NCBI RefSeq assembly: GCF_020523795.1
Contig: NZ_JAJALI010000019.1
Coordinates: 1 to 32,613 of the forward strand
Direction of reading: 5' to 3'
Origin: Ancylobacter sp. Lp-2
GTDB taxonomy: Bacteria; Pseudomonadota; Alphaproteobacteria; Rhizobiales; Xanthobacteraceae
Length of the DNA: 32,613 nucleotides
The notes below the pieces were generated by a model. That model worked only from the letters and a program-made list of their open reading frames with translations. It made no database searches and was not told the DNA's origin. Position 1 is the first letter of the stretch. Each line of letters opens with the position of its first letter. A program made the translations under genes and the position numbers. This document shows positions 23,301 through 32,557 of this stretch, piece after piece.

Positions 23301-24284
23301 TCAGTAGGCGACGTAGACGTCGGTCAGCAGATCGCGCGGCGAGGGCAGGGGCGCGCCCTTGGCGCTCTCCACCGCGGCGTCGATGAGCGAGGCGACCTCG
23401 CGATCGACGAGGGCGATCTCCGCCTCGCTCACCGCGCCGGCGGAGGTGACGCGGTTGGCGAAGATCCTGAGGCAGTCGCGGTTCTCGCGGTTCCAGTCGT
23501 TCTCGCCCTTGGCCTTGTAGGTCTGGGCGTCGCCCTCGAAATGGCCGAAGAAGCGGATGGTCTTGCATTCGAGCAGTGCCGGCCCGCCACCCTCGCGGGC
23601 CCGGCGGATCACCTCGCCGGCCGCCTCGTGCACGGCGAAGAAGTCGGTGCCGTCGACGGTGACGCCGGGCAGGCCGAAGCCGGCGGCGCGGTCGACATAG
23701 GAATCCACCGCGGTGGCGTATTCGACCGAGGTGGATTCCGCGTAGCCGTTGTTCTCGACCACGAAGATCACCGGCAGGTTCCAGATGGCGGCGAGGTTCA
23801 TGCTCTCCAGCACCGTGCCCTGGTTGGAGGCGCCGTCGCCGAAGAAGGTGATGCCCACCCCGCCATCGCCGCGGAACTTCGCCGCCAGGCCGGCGCCGCA
23901 GATCAGCGGCGCGCCGGCACCGAGGATGCCGTTGGCGCCCATCATGCCCTTGGAGAGGTCGGCGATGTGCATGGAGCCGCCCTTGCCGCGGCAGGCGCCG
24001 GTCGCCTTTCCGTAGATCTCCGCCATCATCTCGTGCACGTCGACGCCCTTGGCGATGCAATGGCCGTGGCCGCGATGGGTGGAGGCGATGCGGTCGATGT
24101 CGGTGAGGTGCATCATGATGCCGGTGGCGCAGGCCTCCTCGCCGGCATAGAGGTGCACGAAGCCGGGAATGTCGCCCTTGGCGAACTCCACATGCAGCCG
24201 CTCCTCGAAGTCGCGGATGGTGCGCATGGTGCGGTAGGCGGCGAGCAGCTCGTCCTTCGAGAGCGGGAAGGGATTGTTGGTCAT
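23301..24284 (-). CDS. acoA: Acetoin dehydrogenase E1 component, alpha subunit
   Basis: The 327-residue protein has the thiamine-diphosphate motif GDGASNQG (residues 149-156) ending with ENN near residues 177-179. It also has HRGHGHCIAKG and GKGGSMHIAD, which are standard for E1 alpha subunits of 2-oxoacid and acetoin dehydrogenases. With AcoB it forms the E1 that cleaves acetoin. The N-terminus MTNNPFPLSKDELLAAYRTM is close to that of known AcoA proteins, so ATG 24284 is accepted. A GGAGGAG-like element lies just upstream. It follows acoX by 36 bases. No stop, frameshift or missing catalytic residue was noticed. Confidence 0.92.
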   Translation of the reverse strand: MTNNPFPLSKDELLAAYRTMRTIRDFEERLHVEFAKGDIPGFVHLYAGEEACATGIMMHLTDIDRIASTHRGHGHCIAKGVDVHEMMAEIYGKATGACRGKGGSMHIADLSKGMMGANGILGAGAPLICGAGLAAKFRGDGGVGITFFGDGASNQGTVLESMNLAAIWNLPVIFVVENNGYAESTSVEYATAVDSYVDRAAGFGLPGVTVDGTDFFAVHEAAGEVIRRAREGGGPALLECKTIRFFGHFEGDAQTYKAKGENDWNRENRDCLRIFANRVTSAGAVSEAEIALVDREVASLIDAAVESAKGAPLPSPRDLLTDVYVAY

Positions 24285-24320
24285 TGGCGTAGGCTCCTCC
24301 TCGGTTTTTATGGATGGCGT

Positions 24321-25364
24321 TCAGGCGTGGATGCGGACCGGCGGTCGGTCGACCAGCAGCCCGTTGCGCGCGGCGAAGCGCATGACCTGCGCGACGTCGA
24401 CGGTGCGGAAGGCGCGGTCGACGAGGCGGATCTCCACCCGCTGGTGCGGGTCGAAGAACAGCTCGCGCTCGCCGTCGAGGGCGATGGCGCCGGCGGCCAG
24501 CGCCGGGGTGAAGACGGTGCCGGCCGGCATGCGCCGCCAGCCTTCCACCCCGATCTCCTCGACGAGACCCGGCGCGATGGGCGCGCGCACCCGCGTCGCG
24601 GCGGCGCCGGCGGAGGCGAGGGTCACGGCGAGGCCGCCGGCCTCCGCCCGGCTCACCGGCTCGATCAGCCCGGCAATGGCGGCCATGCCGATCACCTCGG
24701 GGTCGGCGAAGGTGACGTAGAGCTCGCGGAAGGTCTCGGTGCGCCACAGCGCGCGGGCGCCGACGAAGCGGTCGGTGACGATGGCGACGTCCACCAGCGC
24801 GATCTCCGGCGTGCCGCCGTCGACGCTGACCTCGATCTTCTTGTTGTCGGCGAAGGCGGTCCGCGCCGGCACCAGCCCCATGGCGGCGAGGCCGGTGGCG
24901 AGCCCGGTGATGGTCGGCTCGCGGTGCTCGGGAAAGGCGTTGTTGGTGCCGGTAGAGATGCCGGCGACCGGCACGCTGCCGCACTCGCCGACCACAGCGC
25001 GATGGGTACCGTCGCCGCCGAGCACGATGATGGCGGCGACGTCGCCGGCACTCGCCATCAGCCGGGCGGCGCGGCGGGTGTCCTCCACCGTGCCGGTGAC
25101 GGGCATGGGCAGGAAGGCCAGGTTGGGAAAGCGCTCCTCTCCATGCGCCCTGGCCCGCTCGATGCCACGCAGCACATGACCGGCGATGCCGGCGCGCTCC
25201 GGCATCATCACCACCTCCGCGATGCCGCAGGCCTTCAGCGCGGCAAGCGCGCGAAGCACGATGTTGGCGCGGTCGGCGATCTGCACGCTGTTGGCACTGG
25301 CGACGACGCGACGTATGTCGCGCGCCGAAATCGGATTGGCGATCAGGCCGACTTTCGGCGTCAT
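24321..25364 (-). CDS. acoX: AcoX, ATP-NAD kinase-family protein of acetoin operon
   Basis: The 347-residue protein carries the GGDGT motif (residues 116-120) and STGTNNAFP of the ATP-NAD/diacylglycerol kinase-like superfamily. AcoX is regularly the first gene of acetoin operons, yet its reaction has not been clearly established; it is not needed for E1/E2 catalysis in vitro. The N-terminal strand MTPKVGLIANPISARDIRRV fits the family. ATG 25364 has GGAAGGAA upstream and lies about 31 bases after the predicted start of a sigma54-dependent transcript. It heads the operon acoX-acoA-acoB-acoC-SDR-CMD. Confidence 0.9.
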   Translation of the reverse strand: MTPKVGLIANPISARDIRRVVASANSVQIADRANIVLRALAALKACGIAEVVMMPERAGIAGHVLRGIERARAHGEERFPNLAFLPMPVTGTVEDTRRAARLMASAGDVAAIIVLGGDGTHRAVVGECGSVPVAGISTGTNNAFPEHREPTITGLATGLAAMGLVPARTAFADNKKIEVSVDGGTPEIALVDVAIVTDRFVGARALWRTETFRELYVTFADPEVIGMAAIAGLIEPVSRAEAGGLAVTLASAGAAATRVRAPIAPGLVEEIGVEGWRRMPAGTVFTPALAAGAIALDGERELFFDPHQRVEIRLVDRAFRTVDVAQVMRFAARNGLLVDRPPVRIHA

Positions 25365-25405
25365 CCGGCTTCCTTCCCTGGCGCGTTTTGTTTTGCCAAG
25401 GCTTC

Positions 25406-25421
25406 CGCAAGCGGCGGGCCA
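25406..25421 (-). promoter_or_regulatory. Sigma54 (-24/-12) promoter of the aco operon
   Basis: On the minus strand TGGCCCGCCGCTTGCG matches the consensus TGGCAC-N5-TTGC. GG and GC are separated by exactly 10 bases and there is one mismatch in the -24 element. It lies about 42-57 bases before the acoX start codon, in the correct direction. AcoR next door is a sigma54 activator. Confidence 0.75.
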
Positions 25422-25500
25422 ACTGGCGATTTCGTCGCAAGCTATTGATATTGCTTGGTATCAGCCAGGAGACGACCGTCGTGCGGACTGCGGCAGCCAC

Positions 25501-25542
25501 GCCACAGCTGTTGCGGCGGCCGCCACAGCTGTGGCGGCGGCG
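25501..25542. promoter_or_regulatory. Two palindromic enhancer sites, probably for AcoR
   Basis: Two tandem 21-bp units (25501-25521 and 25522-25542) agree at 19 of 21 positions. Each contains the palindrome GCCACAGCTGTKGC; the second extends to a perfect 20-bp palindrome at 25519-25538. The centres are 21 bp apart, two helical turns, and about 110 and 130 bp upstream of the predicted acoX transcription start. This is the usual layout for a bacterial enhancer-binding protein. The link to AcoR is inferred. Confidence 0.65.
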
Positions 25543-25651
25543 TTCATGCCGGCGCCGGCCGCTCGTTGTGCAGCGCCGCACGGCATTTGCTTGCCGCGCC
25601 TGCCTTTAGGGACAACACTCCGGCAAAAATCAAAAACCGGGGAGGATGCCG

Positions 25652-27628
<1,977 letters not shown>

Positions 27629-27642
27629 GGATGTCCCGTGCC

Positions 27643-27666
27643 CTGCCGCGTGTCATACCGCGGCGG
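27643..27666. terminator. Possible bidirectional hairpin between acoR and lysR-type gene
   Basis: An 8-bp stem (CTGCCGCG with CGCGGCGG, one wobble pair) and 8-base loop covers the stop of the LysR gene and follows the acoR stop by 14 bases. There is no T-run, so it is a weak candidate. Confidence 0.3.
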
Positions 27667-28552
27667 TGTCGGCGAGTTGGTCCAGCGTCCGGCGCAGCGT
27701 GGCGATGGCCGGATTGGCGTTGGCCGGGCGCCAGACCGCGTGCAGTTCCACGGTTGACGGTATGTCGAGCGTCAGCGGGCGCAGCATGACGCCGTCAAAT
27801 CTGAGGTTGCGGGCGGCGCGCGGCACCAGAGCAAGGCCGATGCCGGCCTTTACCAGCCCGAGGATCGAATGCACTTGGCTGATATGCTGGGCATAATGCG
27901 GGGTGATCGCCGCCGAGGCGAACAACGTGGCGACGAGATCGTAGAAATAGCGGGCTTCATAGGGTGAATAGGTCACCATCGCCTGCCGCTCGAGATCGGC
28001 CAGCCGCACCTCCGCCGCCACGGCCAGCGGGTGGTCCTCCGGCGCGGCCAGCAGCAGCGGCTCGCGCACCACGCAGAGCGATTGCAGTTCCCGCCGGTTG
28101 AAGGTGGGGCGGACCAGCCCGACATCGATGCGCCCGGCGGTCAGTGACTCGAACTGGTCGGTCGAGACCATTTCCTTCAGCACCAGGTCGATATCGGGCG
28201 CCTCGGCGCGGAACGTCTTGATCAGGCGCGGCAGGAACTCGTAGCCGGAGGCGGCGGTGAAGCCGAGGGTGAGGGCGCCGGCCTCGCCACTGGCGGTACG
28301 CCGCGCCGCCAGTGCCGCGCCCTCGGCGAGGCGCAGCAGCCGGCGCGCCTCGGGCAGGAAGTTGTGCCCCGCCCGCGTCAGCGCCACCGAGCGGCTGGTG
28401 CGGTCGAGCAGGCGCACGTCGAGCGCGTGCTCCAAGAGCTGGATCTGTCGGCTGAGCGGCGGCTGGGTGAGGTTGAGACGCGCGGCGGCGCGGCCGAAGT
28501 GGAGTTCCTCGGCGACGGCGACGAAGCAGCGTAGATGGCTGAGCTCGAACAT
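27653..28552 (-). CDS. LysR-family transcriptional regulator
   Basis: The 299-residue protein has an N-terminal winged helix-turn-helix (residues 1-60) with FELSHLRCFVAVAEELHFGRAA and the recognition-helix region LTQPPLSRQIQLLE, typical for LysR. The effector domain follows (about 90-295), with LTLGFTAASGYEFLP and GIGLALVPRAA. The start at 28552 gives the normal LysR N-terminus; a 32-residue upstream extension is out of family. It is divergent from tctC-tctB-tctA and the aldolase, so it most likely responds to the transported acid or a product and controls that operon. LysR proteins of this CbbR/BenM-like group often act as activators. Confidence 0.9.
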   Translation of the reverse strand: MFELSHLRCFVAVAEELHFGRAAARLNLTQPPLSRQIQLLEHALDVRLLDRTSRSVALTRAGHNFLPEARRLLRLAEGAALAARRTASGEAGALTLGFTAASGYEFLPRLIKTFRAEAPDIDLVLKEMVSTDQFESLTAGRIDVGLVRPTFNRRELQSLCVVREPLLLAAPEDHPLAVAAEVRLADLERQAMVTYSPYEARYFYDLVATLFASAAITPHYAQHISQVHSILGLVKAGIGLALVPRAARNLRFDGVMLRPLTLDIPSTVELHAVWRPANANPAIATLRRTLDQLADTAAV

Positions 28553-28588
28553 CGATCCAAAAATGGCATCAATCGATGCTGAGAACAA

Positions 28589-28605
28589 TTCATTCTGGCA
28601 TCGAA
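28589..28605. promoter_or_regulatory. Candidate LysR-type binding box (T-N11-A)
   Basis: TTC-N11-GAA, the LysR-box form with short palindromic arms, lies 37-53 bases upstream of the LysR gene and before the divergent transporter operon. A second dyad, GCATC-AATC-GATGC (28566-28579), is next to it. Both fit an autoregulated divergent promoter, but short motifs can occur by chance. Confidence 0.35.
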
Positions 28606-28666
28606 CGTGACCTAGATTGACGCATGGAGATCCATCGAGCTCTCCCAACGATCAAAGAGGCGCCGC

Positions 28667-28734
28667 GGCGCCCTTCGTCCCACGACGCCTTTCGTCCCAC
28701 GACGCCCGTCGTCCCATGACGCCCTTCGCCCTTT
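28667..28734 (+). repeat. Four 17-bp tandem repeats in the tctC leader
   Basis: Four adjoining 17-base units (28667, 28684, 28701 and 28718) follow the pattern GACGCCCTTCGTCCCAC, the last being degenerate. Copies 1 and 2, each running into the next unit, contain the small dyad TCGT-CCC-ACGA; copy 3 keeps a variant of it. The array ends 7 bases before the GGAGG of tctC. Seventeen is not a multiple of three, so it is not a coding repeat. Confidence 0.8.
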
Positions 28735-28749
28735 TTGGAGGAAACGCCA

Positions 28750-29724
28750 ATGAGCCTTCGCCTTTTCAAGGTCGCCGCTACTGCTCTCGCGCTCGCCGCG
28801 CTCGCGCCGTCGCTCGCCTCGGCCCAGCAGTTCGACCGTCCGGTCCGCATCGTCGTGCCCTTCGCGCCCGGCGGCACCTCGGACATCCTCGCCCGCCTCA
28901 TCGCGCCGAAGCTCTCGGAAGCCGTCGGCCAGCCGGTGGTGGTCGAGAACAAGCCCGGCGCCGCCGGCAATATCGGCGCCGATGCGGTGGCCAAGGCCAA
29001 GCCCGACGGCCATACGCTGCTTTTGATGGATATCGGCTCGCTCGCCGTGGCCCCGAGCCTGTTCCCCGACCTCACCTACAATGTCGAGAACGACCTCGCC
29101 CCGGTCGGCATGGTGATGTTCGGCCCCTATGTGCTGGCGGTGAACCCCTCGGTGCCGGCCAAGAACGTCGCCGAGCTGGTCGCCTATGCCAAGGCCAATC
29201 CCGGCAAGCTGGCGGTCGCCAATTCCGGCGTCGGCGCGCTCAACCACATCACCGCCGTGGCGCTGGCCCGCGATCTCGGCATCGAATGGAAGAACGTGCC
29301 CTATAAGGGCGGCGCCGCCGCCTCGCGCGCCGTGGTGTCCGACGAGAGCAACGTCATCATTAACGGCGCCACCGCGACGCTGCCCTTCGTCACCAACAAG
29401 CAGCTGGTCGGCATCGCTGTGACCGGCGAGGAGCGCCTCGCGGCGCTGCCGGACGTCGAGACCTTCAAGCAGGCCAAGCTGCCGCTCAATGACGCCGGCA
29501 CCTGGCAGGGGCTGCTCACCACCGGCAAGACGCCGCCGGACGTGGTCGCGAAGCTCAATGCCGAGCTCAACAAGATCCTCGCTCTGCCGGAGATCCAGGC
29601 CAAGGTCGCCGAGCAGGGTGGCGCGGTGCGGCCCGGCACGCCGGAGGCGGTGAAGGCCTGGCTCACCACCAACATCAAGAGTTGGGGCGACATCGTGCGC
29701 GCCGCCGACATCAAGACCAACTGA
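28750..29724 (+). CDS. tctC: TctC/Bug-family periplasmic solute-binding protein
   Basis: The 324-residue protein has a signal peptide (residues 1-26, ending LASAQQ) and the Bug-family fold. RIVVPFAPGGTSDILARLIAP near residues 32-52 is the standard element that holds the ligand carboxylate through a beta-hairpin and water molecules. VVVENKPGAAGNIGADAVAKAKPDG is another family hallmark. Bug proteins deliver carboxylic acids and other small metabolites to tripartite tricarboxylate transporters. ATG 28750 has GGAGG 8 bases upstream. It opens the operon with tctB and tctA, and the aldolase genes suggest an aldaric or hydroxy-acid ligand. Confidence 0.92.
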   Translation: MSLRLFKVAATALALAALAPSLASAQQFDRPVRIVVPFAPGGTSDILARLIAPKLSEAVGQPVVVENKPGAAGNIGADAVAKAKPDGHTLLLMDIGSLAVAPSLFPDLTYNVENDLAPVGMVMFGPYVLAVNPSVPAKNVAELVAYAKANPGKLAVANSGVGALNHITAVALARDLGIEWKNVPYKGGAAASRAVVSDESNVIINGATATLPFVTNKQLVGIAVTGEERLAALPDVETFKQAKLPLNDAGTWQGLLTTGKTPPDVVAKLNAELNKILALPEIQAKVAEQGGAVRPGTPEAVKAWLTTNIKSWGDIVRAADIKTN

Positions 29725-29730
29725 TCGCCG

Positions 29731-30189
29731 GTGCGCATCGTGACCCGCCGTCGGTTCGACTGGCCGGACCTCTTGTTCGGCCTCTTCCTCATCGCGGTGG
29801 CGGCGGGCACCTTCGCCGCCACCTGGCGGCTCGCGGGCGGCACGGCGGCGGATATGGGGCCGGGCTACATGCCGCGCGCCATCGCGCTGGTGTTGCTCGC
29901 CTTCGGCGCCTTCTTCGCCGTGCGGGGCTCCAGGCGCGCCTATGCCGGCATCGAGCGGGTGCAGCTGCGCCCGATCCTCGGCGTCGGCGTCTCGGTCGGC
30001 GTGTTCGCGCTTCTGATCGAGAGCGCCGGCCTCGCCGCCGCTTCTTTCGCCTCGATCGTCATCGCGGCGGTCGCCAGCCGCGAGAGCCGCTTCTTCGAAG
30101 TCATCCTGTTCGGCCTGTTCATCACCGCCGGCGCGGTCCTTCTGTTCGTGAAGGCGCTCGCTTTGCCGGTGGCGATCTGGCCCTGGTGA
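29731..30189 (+). CDS. tctB: TctB-family small membrane subunit
   Basis: A 152-residue protein with four membrane helices (about residues 13-31, 45-63, 77-105 and 118-148), as in the TctB subunit of tripartite tricarboxylate transporters. It carries the pattern GTAADMGPGYMPR between the first two helices, seen in many TctB proteins. The GTG start at 29731 is 6 bases after tctC; a clear ribosome-binding site is missing, so translation is probably coupled to tctC. The role of TctB is support of TctA at the inner membrane. It lies in order between tctC and tctA. Confidence 0.88.
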   Translation: MRIVTRRRFDWPDLLFGLFLIAVAAGTFAATWRLAGGTAADMGPGYMPRAIALVLLAFGAFFAVRGSRRAYAGIERVQLRPILGVGVSVGVFALLIESAGLAAASFASIVIAAVASRESRFFEVILFGLFITAGAVLLFVKALALPVAIWPW

Positions 30190-30205
30190 ACCGCGCAGGC
30201 ACGCC

Positions 30206-31705
30206 ATGGAACTGTTCGACAACCTGCTGCTCGGCCTCTCCACAGCCCTGCAGCTGAACAACCTGATCTACTGCCTGATCGGTGTCGTCATCGGCACCGC
30301 CATCGGCGTGCTGCCGGGCATCGGGCCGATCCCCACCGTGGCGCTGCTCTTGCCCTTCACCTTCGGGCTGGAGCCGGCCTCGGCGCTGATCATGCTCGCC
30401 GGCATCTTCTACGGCGCGCAATATGGCGGCTCGACTACGGCGATCCTGGTCAACGTGCCCGGCGAGACCTCCTCGGTCGTCACATGTCTCGACGGCCATG
30501 AGATGGCCAAACAGGGCCGCGCCGGCCCGGCGCTCGCCATCGCCGCCATCTCCTCCTTCTTCGCCGGCACGGTAGCGACCGTCGTCATCGCGGTGCTGAG
30601 CCTGCCGCTGGCGGCGCTGGCTTTGAGGTTCACCGCCGTCGAATATTTCAGCCTGCTGGTGCTCGGCCTGTTCGCGGCGGTGATCCTCGCGCATGGCTCG
30701 GTGGCGAAGTCGCTGGCCATGGTGTTCCTCGGCCTGCTGATCGGCACGGTCGGCATCGACGTCAATTCCGGCATCGCCCGCATGACCTTCGGCGTGCCGG
30801 CGCTGGCCGACGGGCTCGACTTCGTGCCGGTGGCGATGGGCATGTTCGGCCTCGCCGAGATCATCGCCAATCTCGAGCGCCCGGAAGTGCGGCAGGTGGT
30901 GAGCCAGAAGCTGCGCGACCTCATCCCCTCGCGCGCCGACCTCAAGGCGGCGTTCCCCGCCATGGTGCGCGGCACCTTCATCGGCTCGGCGCTCGGCGTG
31001 CTGCCGGGCGGCGGTGCGGCGCTGCCGCCCTTCACCGCCTATGCGCTGGAGAAGAAGCTGGCGAAGGACCCCTCGCGCTTCGGCAAGGGCGCCATCGAGG
31101 GCGTCGCCGGCCCGGAGGCGGCCAACAATGCCGGCGCGCAGACCTCGTTCATCCCGCTGCTCACCCTCGGCATCCCCGCCAACGCGCTGATGGCGCTGAT
31201 GATCGGCGCCCTGATGATGCAGGGCATCCAGCCCGGCCCGCAGGTGATGACCGAGCAGCCGGCGCTGGTCTGGGGCGTCATCGCCTCGATGTGGACCGGC
31301 AACCTGATGCTGCTCATCATCAACCTGCCGCTGGTCGGGCTGTGGGTGTCGATGCTGAAGATCCCCTACCGCCTGCTGTTCCCCGCCATCGTGCTGTTCT
31401 GCTGCATCGGCACCTACGGCATCTCCAACAGCGCCTTCAATGTCTGGCTGATGCTGGGCTGCGCGGTGGTCGGCTACTTCTTCATCAAGGTCGGCGTCGA
31501 GCCGGCGCCGCTACTGCTCGGCCTCGTGCTCGGCCCGCAGCTGGAGGAGAACTTCCGCCGCGCCATGCAGCTCTCCGACGGCGACCCGTCGGTGTTCCTC
31601 ACCCGGCCGATCAGCGCCGTGCTGCTCGGCGTGGTCGCGGTGATGCTGCTCGCCATGCTCTCCCCCGCGGTGCTGAAGACCCGCAAGGAAGCGCTCGCCG
31701 AATAG
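30206..31705 (+). CDS. tctA: TctA-family large permease subunit
   Basis: The 499-residue integral membrane protein has around 11 or 12 helices. It carries the TctA signatures GVLPGIGPIPTVALLLPFT (residues about 33-51) and its repeat GVLPGGGAALPPFTAY (about 268-283), reflecting the internal duplication of the family. AQYGGSTTAILVNVPGE lies between them. It forms the ion-coupled channel that takes the substrate from the binding protein TctC across the inner membrane. ATG 30206 lies 17 bases after tctB with AGG 6 bases upstream. The aldolase gene follows after 50 bases, so uptake and breakdown are probably co-transcribed. Confidence 0.93.
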   Translation: MELFDNLLLGLSTALQLNNLIYCLIGVVIGTAIGVLPGIGPIPTVALLLPFTFGLEPASALIMLAGIFYGAQYGGSTTAILVNVPGETSSVVTCLDGHEMAKQGRAGPALAIAAISSFFAGTVATVVIAVLSLPLAALALRFTAVEYFSLLVLGLFAAVILAHGSVAKSLAMVFLGLLIGTVGIDVNSGIARMTFGVPALADGLDFVPVAMGMFGLAEIIANLERPEVRQVVSQKLRDLIPSRADLKAAFPAMVRGTFIGSALGVLPGGGAALPPFTAYALEKKLAKDPSRFGKGAIEGVAGPEAANNAGAQTSFIPLLTLGIPANALMALMIGALMMQGIQPGPQVMTEQPALVWGVIASMWTGNLMLLIINLPLVGLWVSMLKIPYRLLFPAIVLFCCIGTYGISNSAFNVWLMLGCAVVGYFFIKVGVEPAPLLLGLVLGPQLEENFRRAMQLSDGDPSVFLTRPISAVLLGVVAVMLLAMLSPAVLKTRKEALAE

Positions 31706-31755
31706 CGGGTGCGCCGACCTCATCCCCTTCTGCCGACTACCCGAAAGGACGTCCC

Positions 31756-32520
31756 GTGGACCTGCCCGTCAATACCTTCAAGCGCGCCATCCTGGCCGGC
31801 CAGCAGCAGATCGGCTTCTGGAACTCCATGGCGAGCCCCACCGCCACCGAGATCCTCGCCGGCTCCGGCTTCGATTGGCTGCTGCTCGACGCCGAGCACG
31901 CACCCAACGACGTGCCGAGCGTCATGGCGCAGCTGCAGGCGATGGCGGGCGACACCACGCACCCGATCGTGCGCATTCCGGTCAACGATCCCATCGTCAT
32001 CAAGCGCTATCTCGACATCGGCACCCTCAGCTTCCTCGTGCCGATGGTCGAGACGGTGGAGCAGGCGCAGGCGGTGGTGGCGGCGACCCGCTTCGCGCCG
32101 GACGGGGTGCGGGGCTTCGCCGGCGCCTCGCGGGCGACGCGCTTCGGCCGGGTGAAGAACTATCACCACCGCGCGCATGAGGAGCTGTGCCTGCTCGTGC
32201 AGATCGAGACGCAGCAGGGCCTCGACAATCTGGAGGCCATCGCGGCGGTTCCGGGCATCGACGGGCTGTTCATCGGGCCGGGCGACCTGTCGGCCGATCT
32301 CGGCTATCTCGGCGACCAGGGCAACCCGATCATCGTCGAGCTGATCGAGAAGACGATCCGCCGCATCGTCGCCGCCGGCAAGCCCGCCGGCATCCTCACC
32401 GGCGACGAGACGCTGGCGCGCCGCTACATGGCAGCCGGCTGCACCTTCACGGCGGTGGGCATCGACACCGGCCTGCTCGCGCGCTCTACCGAGGCAATCG
32501 CAAAGAAATTCAAGGCGTAA
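31756..32520 (+). CDS. HpcH/HpaI family class II aldolase (GarL-like)
   Basis: The 254-residue protein belongs to the HpcH/HpaI aldolases, metal-dependent enzymes that split 2-keto-3-deoxy or 4-hydroxy-2-oxo acids to pyruvate and an aldehyde. Seen are GFWNSMASPTATEILAGSGF at the N-terminus, LLLDAEHAPND (about 41-51), VRIPVNDP, LVPMVETVEQA with a metal-binding Glu, and IGPGDLSADLG. The resemblance is to 2-dehydro-3-deoxyglucarate aldolase GarL, which yields pyruvate and tartronate semialdehyde. The next gene encodes a likely tartronate semialdehyde reductase, which agrees. GTG 31756 was chosen with GAAAGGA 7 bases upstream; the much longer open frame runs through tctA in another phase. Confidence 0.85.
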   Translation: MDLPVNTFKRAILAGQQQIGFWNSMASPTATEILAGSGFDWLLLDAEHAPNDVPSVMAQLQAMAGDTTHPIVRIPVNDPIVIKRYLDIGTLSFLVPMVETVEQAQAVVAATRFAPDGVRGFAGASRATRFGRVKNYHHRAHEELCLLVQIETQQGLDNLEAIAAVPGIDGLFIGPGDLSADLGYLGDQGNPIIVELIEKTIRRIVAAGKPAGILTGDETLARRYMAAGCTFTAVGIDTGLLARSTEAIAKKFKA

Positions 32521-32557
32521 TCGCCATTTTCTTCAGTAGGACGCGAGGAAAAGAACA

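Noticed and set aside
22356..25448. 1030-codon plus-strand open frame across the aco operon
   Set aside because: It is antisense to acoX, acoA, acoB and part of the promoter region. Its translation is His/Asp/Gly/Ala-rich low complexity, as expected for a GC-rich shadow frame, and has no recognisable domain.
23224..25581. 785-codon minus-strand open frame
   Set aside because: Arginine-rich shadow in another phase of acoA and acoX, which have complete family motifs.
28667..28734. CRISPR-like array
   Set aside because: The 17-bp units are directly adjacent without spacers, and no cas gene is present.
28612..30261. 549-codon minus-strand open frame opposite tctC and tctB
   Set aside because: Shadow frame; the plus strand has a signal peptide, Bug motifs and proper ribosome-binding site.
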